NCBI GenBank assembly: GCA_029553505.1
Contig: JAKPKY010000245.1
Location: forward strand, 1-38,429
Direction of reading: 5' to 3'
Origin: Planctomycetota bacterium
GTDB lineage: Bacteria > Planctomycetota > Phycisphaerae > SM23-33
DNA length: 38,429 nucleotides
Shown: positions 16,815 to 25,462 of the stretch, piece by piece
How the letters are laid out: every line of letters begins with the position of its first letter
Numbering within the stretch: the stretch's first letter is position 1
Position numbers and translations under genes: made by a program
The notes under the pieces: generated by a model
Database searches by the model: none
The model's input: only the letters and a program-made list of their open reading frames with translations
What the model was told of the DNA's origin: nothing

Positions 16815-18467
16815 GTGAAGACGTTAAGCGATTATCTCGACGAAAAGACGCTCCGGCAGCTTCAGGACGCCTTCTCCGCCGTCGCGCAGGCGCCGGTGCG
16901 CATCTGCCGGCCCGACGGAGAGGCGTTCGTGCGGGCCTACACGGTCCGCAGCGACTGGGACGCCTTGTTGGAGGCGGCCGACGGGCAGCGCATCGCCAAG
17001 GCCAAGCGCCGCAAGCCTCGCCTGGACAGCGGACTGGACGTCCCGGTCGTGCTTCGCGACGAGGTGGTGGGGCGGGTGCGGATTCCGCCGGAGCAGGTGG
17101 CGGCCGCCGGAGAGACGCCCCCCGGACAGGCGGGTCCCGGCGCCGCGCCGTGGACGGCCAGGCTGCTGCGCCTGATGGCCGCCATCGTCGCGCGACTCTG
17201 CGACCGCGAGGACCAGCTCCGCACGCGCATCGAGGAACTCGCGACGCTGTATCGCCTGACGTCGGAATTCACAGGCCAGCGCGACCTCCAGGGCTTGCTG
17301 GACCTGGTCGCCCAGACGGTCGTCCGCGCGCTGGGGATGAAGGCGTGCTCCATCCGCCTGCTCAGCGAGGACGGGCGCGAGCTGCTGGTCAAGGCCGTCG
17401 CCAACCTCTCCAGCGACTACCTCAACAAGGGACCGATCCTGGTCTCCCAGAGCCTCATCGACCAGGAGGCGCTCCGCACGCTCAAACCGGTCTACATCGC
17501 CGATGAGCGAACCGACCCGCGCGTGCTCTACCCGGCCGAGGCCCGGCGCGAGGGCATCGTCAGCGCCCTGTGCGCCCCGCTGATTTACCGCGGAAAGCCC
17601 GAGGGCATGATCCGCGTCTACTCCAGCCGCAAGCACGTCTTCGACTGGTTCGAGGTCTCGCTGCTCCAGGCCATCGCGGGCGAGGCCGCTGCCGCCATCG
17701 TCAACGCGCGGCTCTACCAGGAGGCCATCCGGTCGGCCAACGTGCAGCGGCAGCTGAGCATGGCCGCCGACGTGCAGAAGCGGATGATCCCCAGCCGGCC
17801 GCCGCAAATCCCGGGTTTCGAGCTGGCGACGATCTACGTGCCCAGCCTGGAGCTGGGGGGCGACTTCTTCGACTTCATCCACCTGCCCCCGGACAACCAC
17901 GGTCTGGCCATCTGCGACGTGGTGGGCAAGGGCGTCCGCGCGTCGCTGCTGATGGCGTCGATTCGGGCATCGCTGCGGGCGCACGCGTCGAACATCTACG
18001 ACATGTCCGAGGTGCTCCGCCGCGTCAACCGCGACCTCTGCAGCGACACGCTCAGCAGCGACTTCGCCACGATGTTCTACGCCGTGCTCGACCAGTCGTC
18101 GCGCCGACTGACCTACGCCAACGCCGGGCACATGCCCCCGCTGCTGCTGCGCGGCGGAAAGGTCTGCCACCTCGGCACCGGCGGCGGGGTGCTCGGAATC
18201 GACCCGGAAATGCACTTCGGGCACGACGCCTTCGTCCTCCAGGGCGGGGACGTGGTCTTCGCCTACACCGACGGGCTCAGCGAGGCGATGAACTTCGAGG
18301 ACGTCGCCTTCGGGCGCGAGCGCGTGGAGAAGGCCGCGCTCGCCGCCATCGAGATGGGACGCAACGCCGAGGGAATCGCCAAGCACGTCCTGTGGGAAAT
18401 GCGCCGCTTCGCAGGCCTCCAGACCCGACTGGACGACCTGACCATCGTTGTCCTGAAGGCGCTGTGA
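16815..18467 (+). CDS. GAF domain-containing PP2C (SpoIIE/RsbU-type) protein phosphatase
   Basis: 550 residues. Residues 1-100 form an N-terminal domain I do not recognise (LSDYLDEKTLRQLQDAFSAV; it may bind a ligand). A helical linker starts near 138 (RIEELATLYRLTSEF) and leads into a GAF domain to about 305. A second coiled linker leads to the PP2C domain from about 319 (DVQKRMIPSRPP), with metal-binding LELGGDFFDF (Asp350), ICDVVGKGVRASLLMA, NAGHMPPLLL, FAYTDGLSEA and LDDLTIVVLKA. Such phosphatases dephosphorylate anti-sigma-factor antagonists in partner-switching networks. No antagonist or kinase gene is adjacent. Start is GTG with AAGGGG six nt upstream; the longer frame runs through repeat DNA. 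Confidence 0.93.
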   Translation: MKTLSDYLDEKTLRQLQDAFSAVAQAPVRICRPDGEAFVRAYTVRSDWDALLEAADGQRIAKAKRRKPRLDSGLDVPVVLRDEVVGRVRIPPEQVAAAGETPPGQAGPGAAPWTARLLRLMAAIVARLCDREDQLRTRIEELATLYRLTSEFTGQRDLQGLLDLVAQTVVRALGMKACSIRLLSEDGRELLVKAVANLSSDYLNKGPILVSQSLIDQEALRTLKPVYIADERTDPRVLYPAEARREGIVSALCAPLIYRGKPEGMIRVYSSRKHVFDWFEVSLLQAIAGEAAAAIVNARLYQEAIRSANVQRQLSMAADVQKRMIPSRPPQIPGFELATIYVPSLELGGDFFDFIHLPPDNHGLAICDVVGKGVRASLLMASIRASLRAHASNIYDMSEVLRRVNRDLCSDTLSSDFATMFYAVLDQSSRRLTYANAGHMPPLLLRGGKVCHLGTGGGVLGIDPEMHFGHDAFVLQGGDVVFAYTDGLSEAMNFEDVAFGRERVEKAALAAIEMGRNAEGIAKHVLWEMRRFAGLQTRLDDLTIVVLKAL

Positions 18468-18481
18468 TTTTCAGTGGCGAA

Positions 18482-18548
18482 TAGGGCGGGCAGTGGAGTT
18501 GCCTGCGGAAGCCCCGTGTTCCCGTGGGCAACGAAGTTGCCCACCCTA
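18482..18548. repeat. Twin-hairpin repeat, family C, supplying the lipA stop codon
   Basis: A 67-bp element with outer ends TAGGGCGGGCA and TGCCCACCCTA. One perfect hairpin is GTGGGCAAC-GAA-GTTGCCCAC (18524-18544). A weaker one pairs GGGCA with TGCCT around 18487-18505. The spacer contains GGAACACGGGG in inverse orientation, akin to the GAACACGG of family B. The last three bases (18546-18548) are the TAG stop of lipA. It fills the gap between two convergent genes and may act as a bidirectional terminator. Confidence 0.75.
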
Positions 18549-19433
18549 CGTCGGCTCCGCTTCCCGGAAAACCGTTTCCGCGCGGTAGCTGCTGCGGACG
18601 AACGGCCCGGCCGCCACGGACCGGAAACCCATCTCCCGCGCGATCCGCGCCAGCTCGTCGAACTCGCCCGGCGCGACGAACCGCGCGACCGGCACGTGCG
18701 CGTCGGAGGGGGCCAGATACTGCCCGACGGTCAAAATGTCGCACCCAGCCGCCCGCAGGTCGGCGAAGACGGCCAGCACCTCGTCGCGCGTTTCGCCCAG
18801 GCCCATCATCAGCCCGCTCTTGGTGTGGAGTTTCGCGTCGGCCGCCTGCCTGGCGAAGGCCAGCACGTCGAGGCTGCGGCGGTAATCCGCCTGCGGGCGG
18901 ACGAGCCCGTAGAGGCGGCTGACCGTCTCGACGTTGTGGTTGAACACGTTGGGACGGGCCCGCACGACCGTCTCGATGGCTGCGTGATCGCCTTGGAAAT
19001 CGGGCACGAGCACCTCGACGGTCGCGCGGGGGAGCCGCTCGCGCACGGCGTGGATCGTCCGCGCGAAGTGCTCCGCGCCGCCGTCGGGCAGGTCGTCCCG
19101 CGTGACGGAGGTGAGCACCACGTGCCGCAGCGCGAGGCGCTGGCAGGCTTCGGCGACGGCCTGCGGCTCGTCGTCGCGCGGCGGGGCGGGCGGACGATGC
19201 GAAATCGCGCAGAACCGGCACGAGCGCGTGCAGGCGTCGCCCAAGATCAAAAAGGTAGCCGTCCGGCGCGAGAAGCACTCGTGCTGGTTGGGGCAGCGGG
19301 CCGAGGCGCAGACCGTCGAGAGCCCCAGGTCGCGCAGCATCGTCGCCACCTCGTCGGCTGCGGTGCTGCCGCCGATCCGCTTGGTCAGCCACGGCGGAAA
19401 CCGCCGGCGGGAGGTTTTCCCATCAGAATCCAA
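18546..19433 (-). CDS. lipA: Lipoyl synthase
   Basis: 295 residues. This radical SAM enzyme inserts two sulfurs into octanoyl-lysine on lipoyl domains. The auxiliary cluster ligands Cys42, Cys47 and Cys53 ([12 protein letters not shown]) and the radical-SAM triad Cys68, Cys72 and Cys75 (CTRSCRFC) are all present, as are [32 protein letters not shown] and the terminal VRSSYRAE with the conserved serine. Start is TTG at 19433, inside the end of lipB, with GGAGG exactly 9 nt upstream; no in-frame ATG fits. The stop TAG coincides with the edge of a repeat element. It is last in the leftward operon with the lipoyl-dependent E2, so it probably serves that complex. Confidence 0.96.
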   Translation of the reverse strand: MDSDGKTSRRRFPPWLTKRIGGSTAADEVATMLRDLGLSTVCASARCPNQHECFSRRTATFLILGDACTRSCRFCAISHRPPAPPRDDEPQAVAEACQRLALRHVVLTSVTRDDLPDGGAEHFARTIHAVRERLPRATVEVLVPDFQGDHAAIETVVRARPNVFNHNVETVSRLYGLVRPQADYRRSLDVLAFARQAADAKLHTKSGLMMGLGETRDEVLAVFADLRAAGCDILTVGQYLAPSDAHVPVARFVAPGEFDELARIAREMGFRSVAAGPFVRSSYRAETVFREAEPT

Positions 19434-20103
19434 ACGCGCTTGCCTCCGTCGGAACGAGTCGCTCGAACGCGAACACCTCGGCCAGGCATTCCAGCAGGAC
19501 GGGTTTGACCTCGGCGGTCCGGACGGCCCGGTCGAGAATACGCTCCATGCTCGTGACGCCCTCGCCCGCCAGCCCGCACGGCACGATGTTCGCGAAGCCC
19601 GACAGGTCGGGCGAGACGTTCAGTGCGAACCCGTGATACGCCACCCAACGCCGCACGGCCACCCCGATGGCGGCGAGTTTTTCCCGACCGACCCACACGC
19701 CCGTCAGCCCGTCGCGTCGCGCGGCGGAAATTCCGAACCGCGCCGCCGTCCGGAGGATCGCCTCCTCCAGGTCTCGCAGGTATTGTCGCACGTCGTGTCC
19801 GCGCCGCGCCAGGCGGACGATCGGGTAGCCCACGATCTGCCCCGGCCCGTGCCAGGTGACGTCGCCGCCCCGGCTGGCGGAGACCACCTCGATGCCCGCG
19901 CCCGCCAGCGCCTCTCGCGACGCCAGCACGTTGCCCGCGTCGGCGGAGCGACCCAGCGTGATGACCGGCGGCACGTGCTCGGCGAGCACCAGCGCGGGCG
20001 GAAACGTCTCGTCGGCGATGGCGCGATCGACGAGCGCCTCCTGAAGCTTCAGCGCCCTGGCGTAAGGGCACGCCCCGACGTCGATGACCTGCAACTCGCT
20101 CAT
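19423..20103 (-). CDS. lipB: Lipoyl(octanoyl) transferase
   Basis: 226 residues. The enzyme transfers octanoate from acyl carrier protein to the lysine of lipoyl domains. Seen are [18 protein letters not shown], Lys142 in [12 protein letters not shown], and the nucleophile Cys176 in [17 protein letters not shown]; both catalytic residues are intact. The open frame extends far upstream, but [10 protein letters not shown] at 20103 begins the family-like sequence. It overlaps lipA by 11 nt. Upstream lies half a family A repeat, separating it by 83 nt from the dehydrogenase gene. LipB-LipA downstream of E2-E3 genes suggests lipoylation in place for the complex encoded in the same operon. Confidence 0.95.
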   Translation of the reverse strand: MSELQVIDVGACPYARALKLQEALVDRAIADETFPPALVLAEHVPPVITLGRSADAGNVLASREALAGAGIEVVSASRGGDVTWHGPGQIVGYPIVRLARRGHDVRQYLRDLEEAILRTAARFGISAARRDGLTGVWVGREKLAAIGVAVRRWVAYHGFALNVSPDLSGFANIVPCGLAGEGVTSMERILDRAVRTAEVKPVLLECLAEVFAFERLVPTEASAFGF

Positions 20104-20123
20104 TTCGTTCGGTTGTGCGAGGA

Positions 20124-20168
20124 CACCCTTAATCCCGATACACACCATCGGGATTGAGGGTGGCACCC
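20124..20168. repeat. Half element of family A (single hairpin), copy 4
   Basis: CACCCTTAATCCCGAT (20124-20139), loop ACACACC, ATCGGGATTGAGGGTG (20147-20162), then GCACCC. Compared with other copies only the second hairpin is present and its stem is longer and different in sequence, with pairing kept (one G-T wobble). It lies between lipB and the dehydrogenase gene. Confidence 0.8.
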
Positions 20169-20186
20169 GGCACCCGTTCGTTTCGT

Positions 20187-21872
20187 TCAACGGGCCGTCT
20201 TGAGCAGTTCCTTCTCGGCCGCGGCGGTCCACATGCCGTGCTCGAGCTTCGCCGCGACGGACGGGTAGCGTTTGCCCAGCTCGTGCAGCGGGATCAGCGG
20301 CATCTCGTGCAGCGCGGGGTAGACGAGAATCTTTCCCGCCATCCGGCGGTTCTCGACCGCGGCGATCCCGTCGACCGCGCCGGCCATCCCGCTGACGGCG
20401 TCCACCGAGCAGTTCGTGTCGAGCTGCCCCGCGGCCACCTTGTCCAGCACGATCCGCATGTCCTCGATGCGCGAGCCGCTGGTCCCGAACATGAAGCAGC
20501 CGTGCGCGATGTACGTGTCCAGGTCCAGTTCGTGTTTCGTGGGCAGGGGGATGCCCGCGAAGATGTTGATGAGCGCGCCGGGGGCGCTGGCGGCGATGGC
20601 GTCGGCGACGAGCTGGCCCACCGGGGCCATCAGCGCGAAGTAGCTGAAGGTCTCGCGCAGAGGTGTCTTCTGCGTGTTGACGATGCGAAGCGGCACGCCG
20701 CGCGCCGCCGCCTGCGGGGCGGCCTTGGCGCGGAGCGATTCGAGTCGCGCGTCGTCCATGTCGGTGGCGGTGACGGCCAGGTTGTCCGCGCCGCAGCAGA
20801 GGATGCGGATGGTGTGCATCTGCCCCATGGGCCCGCCCGCGCCGACGACGATCGCCTGGTCGCCCGCGCGCAGCTCGCCGGTGGGGGGGATGGTGCGGTA
20901 GGCGTCGGCGGCGCTGCCGCCGGGCGTGCCGATCCATCGCGTGGCTGCGTAGTGCACGCGCCCGACGCCGACGGAGACCGCCCGGCCGATCTTCCGCCCG
21001 CCGAGCACCAGGCAGACGATCCCGCCGACGGCGGCCTTGTCGTTCAGCGCCGCGATGGTCGCCGCGTCAGCGCCGAAGTGGACCACGTCGTCGAACGATT
21101 CGTTCTTCAATTCATTGACGCTCGCGACGAACTCAACCGGCGCGCCAAGCGTGGCGAGGGCCCGTTTCTGGGCCTCGTCGGCGCAGCAGGCGGCGACGGC
21201 CGCCGGCGCGCCCTCGCGGGCGAAGCACTCCGCCAATCCGGCGATCTTCGCCCCCGCATCGGCAACGACCGCCAGCCTGCCGCCCGCCTTGATCGTCCGC
21301 CGCTCCTCGTTGACGTAGGAATTCTCCACGCACGCCCACGGCTCGACCAGCGCCACCGCCGACGCGCTCAGGCCGTCGGGCGCGGGAATCAGGTATCGCT
21401 CGCCCGTGTCGGGCTCGATCACGATCCGCTCGTCGAACAGGGCGTATTCCTGGAGCGCGCCCTCGAAGTTGTATCCGAAGGCGCCGTTGGTCTCTGCCGT
21501 GCGGACCTTGCGCCAGTCGGCCTGTACGAGAACGCGCTCGCCGATTTTGTGCCGGCGGACGGCGGACCCGACGGCGACGATGCGGCAGACGGCCTCATGC
21601 CCCGGCACGGTGGGCTGAGTGCCCGGCCGGTAGGCGGGATACTCCGCCAGCGTCTGTGGCGACAGCCCGCGCACCACCTCGCTCTTGCGCGGATGCGCGG
21701 AGAACTGCTTGAGCAGCTTCAGGTCCGAGAAGCACAAACCCACCGCCTCCACGCGGGCGAGAATCTGCGTCGGGCCGGGGCGGTAGACGTCCTTGGCCTG
21801 GTTGAGCTTCAACTCGCCCGGGCCCACAAGCTGCACGGCGTACTGCGTGTCGGGAATCGTCGTCTCGGTCAT
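20187..21872 (-). CDS. Zinc-type medium-chain dehydrogenase with two Rossmann-like segments (SorE-like)
   Basis: 561 residues, far longer than the usual 340-420 of the family. The GroES-like catalytic domain shows Cys47 (VGLCFSDLKLL), His92-Glu93 (GHEAV) and EPWACVENSY; the four-Cys structural zinc lobe is absent. A nucleotide-binding-like segment follows at about 197-290 (AGGRLAVVADAGAKIAGLAE). A second at about 335-480 has the canonical VVGAGGPMGQMHTIR, reminiscent of L-sorbose-1-phosphate reductases. I infer an NAD(P)-dependent oxidoreductase of a sugar or sugar phosphate. Neighbours are the aldolase/SDR fusion upstream and lipB downstream. AGAAGG precedes the ATG. The cofactor site actually used is uncertain. 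Confidence 0.82.
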   Translation of the reverse strand: MTETTIPDTQYAVQLVGPGELKLNQAKDVYRPGPTQILARVEAVGLCFSDLKLLKQFSAHPRKSEVVRGLSPQTLAEYPAYRPGTQPTVPGHEAVCRIVAVGSAVRRHKIGERVLVQADWRKVRTAETNGAFGYNFEGALQEYALFDERIVIEPDTGERYLIPAPDGLSASAVALVEPWACVENSYVNEERRTIKAGGRLAVVADAGAKIAGLAECFAREGAPAAVAACCADEAQKRALATLGAPVEFVASVNELKNESFDDVVHFGADAATIAALNDKAAVGGIVCLVLGGRKIGRAVSVGVGRVHYAATRWIGTPGGSAADAYRTIPPTGELRAGDQAIVVGAGGPMGQMHTIRILCCGADNLAVTATDMDDARLESLRAKAAPQAAARGVPLRIVNTQKTPLRETFSYFALMAPVGQLVADAIAASAPGALINIFAGIPLPTKHELDLDTYIAHGCFMFGTSGSRIEDMRIVLDKVAAGQLDTNCSVDAVSGMAGAVDGIAAVENRRMAGKILVYPALHEMPLIPLHELGKRYPSVAAKLEHGMWTAAAEKELLKTAR

Positions 21873-21949
21873 GTGCGTTTCAGCCTTCTGTTATTCGCAG
21901 GGGAATGGCGCCGGAACAGAACGGTTTATTTTTGCTGTTCACTTTGGCC

Positions 21950-22049
21950 TCTGGCCTTCGCCCTTTCCCTTTCGTCGCTCCCAATGACCCCTCCCTCACG
22001 GTCGGGGCTCTGTTCACACCACTTACCACTCTCCACTCTCCACTTCTTC
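21950..22049. repeat. Short-period micro-repeats between two dehydrogenase genes
   Basis: The 177-base spacer contains TTGGCCTCTGGCCTTCGCCC and CCACTCTCCACTCTCCACTT, both with periods of 7-8 bases. No gene or clear hairpin is visible. Confidence 0.5.
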
Positions 22050-24101
22050 TCAACTCAACATCACCTGTCCGCCGGTGACGGGGACGGCCTGGCCGGTCTC
22101 GTACTTCTGCTCCAGGACATAATAGACCGCGGCCATCACGTCTTTTGTGGTGCAGCCGCGATGAATCGGGCTCTTGGCCTCGTACGCCTTGCGGACGTCG
22201 GCGATGGTTTTCGCGCCGGGCACCTTGCCCGCGCGGAGATACTGCACGAACAGCCCGTGGTCCGGGTCGGACCAGAGCGGGCCGTCGTAGAAGTTGCCCG
22301 GGCAGACAGCGTTGACCTTGATGCCGTCGTCGATGAGCTCCAGGGCGAACGACTGGGTCAGCCCCACGCCGCCGAACTTGCTTCCGGCGTAGGCGGCGTT
22401 GCGGTTGGAACCCGCCAGCCCGCTCTTGGAGTTGATCTGGACGATGTCGCCCAGGTACGACGGGCAGGCGAGGTGCTGCAAGGCGAGGATCGGCGCGACG
22501 TTCTGGACGCAGAGGAAGTAGCCCTTGTAGTTGACGGCGGTGACGAAGTCGAAATCCTTCGCCGGCTGGGTCTTGACGCTCTCGGCCTTCAGGACGCCTG
22601 CGTTGGAGACCAGCACGTCCAGCCCGCCGTAGGTCCGCACGACGCGATGGAGGGCGTCGGCGAGGGAGTTTCCGTCGGTGACGTCGACGGTCAGCCCGAC
22701 GGCCCTGCCGGCGCCGCGCGCCTTGCAGAGATCGTCCGCGGCGGCCTGGACGCCCCGGGCGTTCAGGTCGGCCAGCGCCACGCACGCGCCCTGCGCGGCG
22801 AGGTCCTGGGCGATTTCCAACCCGAATCCCTGGGCCGCGCCGGTGACGAAGGCCACCTTGCCCGCCGCTCGTCCGCCCGCGGCCGCAGCCTTGGCGACGG
22901 CCTTGCGATACGATTCCACCTCCCACGCCTCGATGAACTCGCGGAAGCGGTCCTCCAGCGCGTGGATTCCCCCGAGCTTCCGGGCGGTCGCCATCACGCG
23001 GACGGCGTCGAGGTAGACCTCGCGCGTGGTGCGGGCCGCCTGCACGTCGTCGCCCGCGGTGAACATGCCCAGCCCGCGGACGAGCACCACCAGCGGGTCC
23101 GCGCCGCGCTTCTTGCGGAACTCGGCGACGGCCTGCCGCACGCGCGCGACGAGTTGGGCGTCGGTCTCGTCGTCGGCGGGCGATTCCAGCCAGAGCGGCC
23201 AGGAGCCGCAGTAGACGATCTGGTCCGGCGTGAGCGGTCCGGTGTCGGTGGCGGACTGCCCGTCGGCGCCGCATGCCAGGGCCGCGGCGAATTCCGAATC
23301 GTCGAAGGGGACGATCTTGAGTCGCTCGGCGCCGTCGTCGGCCAGCACGCCGCGCAGCACCGGGCCCAGCCGCGCGACCCACTTCCGCGCCGTCGCAGCG
23401 GGGGGCGACTTCATCGCCCCGAACGGGTGCGCGCGGGCCGCGCCGAGCTTCGCCGCCACCTTGCGGATCACCGCGTCGGTCTTGGCGCGGATTTCCTCGC
23501 CCGTCGCGCCGCCGACGAACATGCCGTGGTTCTGCATGAGGATGGCCGTCGGGGTCTTTCCGCCGCTGCGGGCGGCGTAGTCCTTCAGCCCCGCCGACAC
23601 CGCGCGGGCGAGGTTGTAGCCCGGCTCGATGAGCGGAATCCACAGGCACTCGCCGCCGAACAGCTCCTCGACGAGTTGCCCGCCCTTGACGCAGCAGGTC
23701 AGCGCGTTGACCAGCGTGGAGTGCGTGTGCACGACCAGCGTGTCGGGAATGAGGTTATGCAGCAGGCTCTCGACGCTGGGCCGCTGGTTCTTTTCCGGCT
23801 GGAGGCGTGCGGCCAGGATGCCGGCTTTGAACTTCTCCTCGCGCGGCCCGGCCTGTGCGCCCAGGTCCGACGCCAGCAGCGCGTCGAGCTTCGCGCGGTC
23901 CAGCGCGACGAACCCTTCCGGCCCGATGGTCGCCAGGGCGTATCCGCTGGCCTTGACGTACAGCGTGTCAGCCGTCTTGGCCGAGGTGTTCCCCCCGCCG
24001 GCCAGCACGTACGACGGGTCGGCTCCGTAGAACCGCGAGACCTCCACGAGCTGGTCGATCAGCGTCGTTGCTGCGGGGGACTTTGCTTTGCGGGACTTCA
24101 T
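22050..24101 (-). CDS. Bifunctional class II aldolase / short-chain dehydrogenase
   Basis: 683 residues. The N-terminal class II aldolase domain (about 10-400) has GGGNTSAK, the active-site helix SVESLLHNL (Glu111) and the metal ligands His125/His127 (VVHTHSTLVNAL) and His192 (MQNHGMFVGG). The C-terminal SDR domain (415-683) has TGAAQGFG (420-427), NAG (500-502), a catalytic Ser near 558-560, and Tyr571-x3-Lys575. The architecture matches the rhamnulose-1-phosphate aldolase/lactaldehyde dehydrogenase type, in which a ketose phosphate is cleaved to DHAP and an aldehyde that the second domain oxidises or reduces. The substrate here is not proven. The start overlaps the PHP gene stop as ATGA, with AGGAG 10 nt upstream. 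Confidence 0.92.
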   Translation of the reverse strand: MKSRKAKSPAATTLIDQLVEVSRFYGADPSYVLAGGGNTSAKTADTLYVKASGYALATIGPEGFVALDRAKLDALLASDLGAQAGPREEKFKAGILAARLQPEKNQRPSVESLLHNLIPDTLVVHTHSTLVNALTCCVKGGQLVEELFGGECLWIPLIEPGYNLARAVSAGLKDYAARSGGKTPTAILMQNHGMFVGGATGEEIRAKTDAVIRKVAAKLGAARAHPFGAMKSPPAATARKWVARLGPVLRGVLADDGAERLKIVPFDDSEFAAALACGADGQSATDTGPLTPDQIVYCGSWPLWLESPADDETDAQLVARVRQAVAEFRKKRGADPLVVLVRGLGMFTAGDDVQAARTTREVYLDAVRVMATARKLGGIHALEDRFREFIEAWEVESYRKAVAKAAAAGGRAAGKVAFVTGAAQGFGLEIAQDLAAQGACVALADLNARGVQAAADDLCKARGAGRAVGLTVDVTDGNSLADALHRVVRTYGGLDVLVSNAGVLKAESVKTQPAKDFDFVTAVNYKGYFLCVQNVAPILALQHLACPSYLGDIVQINSKSGLAGSNRNAAYAGSKFGGVGLTQSFALELIDDGIKVNAVCPGNFYDGPLWSDPDHGLFVQYLRAGKVPGAKTIADVRKAYEAKSPIHRGCTTKDVMAAVYYVLEQKYETGQAVPVTGGQVMLS

Positions 24102-25402
24102 GTTCGCGATGCTCCTGTTCCTGCGGGGTGTTTTTCGAAATAGGTCTGGATGACGGCCTGTCCGAGGCGGGCGAAGGCGTCGATTCGCTTCTCCGCCGTC
24201 GGCCAGGCGGGGTTGGGGCGGCCTTGGGCGTCCACGAACCCGCATTGCCCGTGCAGGCGGAGGAACTGGTGGGCCGCCACGACGCACGCGCCTTCCCAGA
24301 AGATGGCCTTCAGGTCCGGGGGAACTTCCGCGCCGCGCAGGCATCGCGGCTCGATGGGCAGCAGTTCGAGCGTGTTGTGCTCGGTGCCGGCGACGACGGC
24401 GATCCCCGCCGCCCGCATCGCCCGGACGTATCGGGCCAGCACATCCGGCGTGTTGCGGATGGGGATGAACTCGGCCATCTGGATTCCGGCCTGTTGAAGC
24501 TGATCGATGAGCTTCTCCGGCGGCGTCTCGTATTCGCAGATCGGGTTGGCCCCGTCGGCCAGCGTGGGGTAGCAGGGAATCGCGTCGAGGGCGAGGATCA
24601 GCTCGCGGGCCTGCTCGAAGCTCAGGAACGTTTCGGCCACGAAGGCGGGCTTGCCCGCTTTCAGCAGGTTCGAGCGGATTTCGCCCTGGACGGCCACCGC
24701 GTCGTCGGGAGCGCTCTTGGCGGGCTTTCCGAACAGCGCCGCCATCGCCTCGGCGCGGCGCTCGGCGGGCGACAGGGCGAACAGCGCCTTCTGGAACGCC
24801 ATGGCGATGTGCCGCTCCTGGATCGTCACGCTGTCGCGCGGGCAGCCGTGGCGGGCGACGATCCCGTCGATGACCTTCCCGGCGTCCAGATGCGTCTCGA
24901 AACCCGCCTTGCGGAAGCACGCCGCCGTCTTGTCGGTCATCTCGGCCATCCGGGCCGTGTCGTTGCGGCGGATGACGCCCAGAAGCTCAGCCGCCCGGGC
25001 CGACGGCGCCGCCACGCCCAGCGCGCCCTTTCCGCACAGGTACATGCGCCCGGGATTTCCGGGGTCGTTGATGAGCGTGCCCGCGCGCACCAGCGCGTCG
25101 AGAAGCGAGATGATCTCCAGCCCGAACAGGGGCAGGACGCCCCGTTTCTTCGCCAGCGCGGCGAATTCGCCGTAGACGCGGTGGTCGTAGTAGTTCGTCA
25201 CGCCGACGACGCGCACGCCCTGGTCCGCCGCCAGCGTCACCGCCTGCGCGACGCTCTCGAACGCCGAGAAATTCGGCGGCAGGTGGATGTGCGAGTTGGC
25301 GCCCGACAGCGGGCGGACCGTTGTCCGGTCCGCGACGGCCTGCATCCGTCCGACCGTGCCCAGCCCGCGAATCGTCTCCAGGGCTTCCTGAATCGTGGCC
25401 AT
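24098..25402 (-). CDS. PHP-domain metal-dependent hydrolase-like protein
   Basis: 434 residues. NSHIHLPPNFSAF near residue 35 provides the H-x-H pair of the PHP fold. GVTNYYDHRVY, LFGLEII (Glu) and late GTEHNTLELLP (His) supply further candidate metal ligands, so a tri-metal hydrolase centre seems plausible. PHP proteins are usually phosphoesterases. A lactonase or phosphatase acting on a pathway intermediate would fit this operon, but no activity can be assigned. The start MATIQEALETI at 25402 has AAGGA about 10 nt upstream and is preferred over an ATG 19 codons earlier that overlaps a repeat relic. It is coupled by ATGA to the downstream aldolase/SDR gene. Confidence 0.78.
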   Translation of the reverse strand: MATIQEALETIRGLGTVGRMQAVADRTTVRPLSGANSHIHLPPNFSAFESVAQAVTLAADQGVRVVGVTNYYDHRVYGEFAALAKKRGVLPLFGLEIISLLDALVRAGTLINDPGNPGRMYLCGKGALGVAAPSARAAELLGVIRRNDTARMAEMTDKTAACFRKAGFETHLDAGKVIDGIVARHGCPRDSVTIQERHIAMAFQKALFALSPAERRAEAMAALFGKPAKSAPDDAVAVQGEIRSNLLKAGKPAFVAETFLSFEQARELILALDAIPCYPTLADGANPICEYETPPEKLIDQLQQAGIQMAEFIPIRNTPDVLARYVRAMRAAGIAVVAGTEHNTLELLPIEPRCLRGAEVPPDLKAIFWEGACVVAAHQFLRLHGQCGFVDAQGRPNPAWPTAEKRIDAFARLGQAVIQTYFEKHPAGTGASRT

Positions 25403-25420
25403 TCGTTGCGTTCCTTCCAC

Positions 25421-25436
25421 GCCTTGAGGGTGACAC
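25421..25436. repeat. Relic of a family A repeat end
   Basis: GCCTTGAGGGTGACAC resembles the right arm GCTTGAGGGTGGCAC of family A. It lies in the 60-base spacer between the E3 and PHP genes; no partner arm remains. Confidence 0.45.
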
Positions 25437-25462
25437 TCCACCCGCCATTTTTGTTGCATGGG

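Noticed and set aside
20154-24143. Very long open frames opposite or shifted from real genes, such as plus 20154-24143, minus 29062-32127, minus 7836-10883 and plus 26-2671
   Set aside because: They are by-products of high GC at third codon positions. Their translations are Arg/Val/Asp/His-rich without family motifs, and each lies over a gene with clear conserved motifs in another frame.
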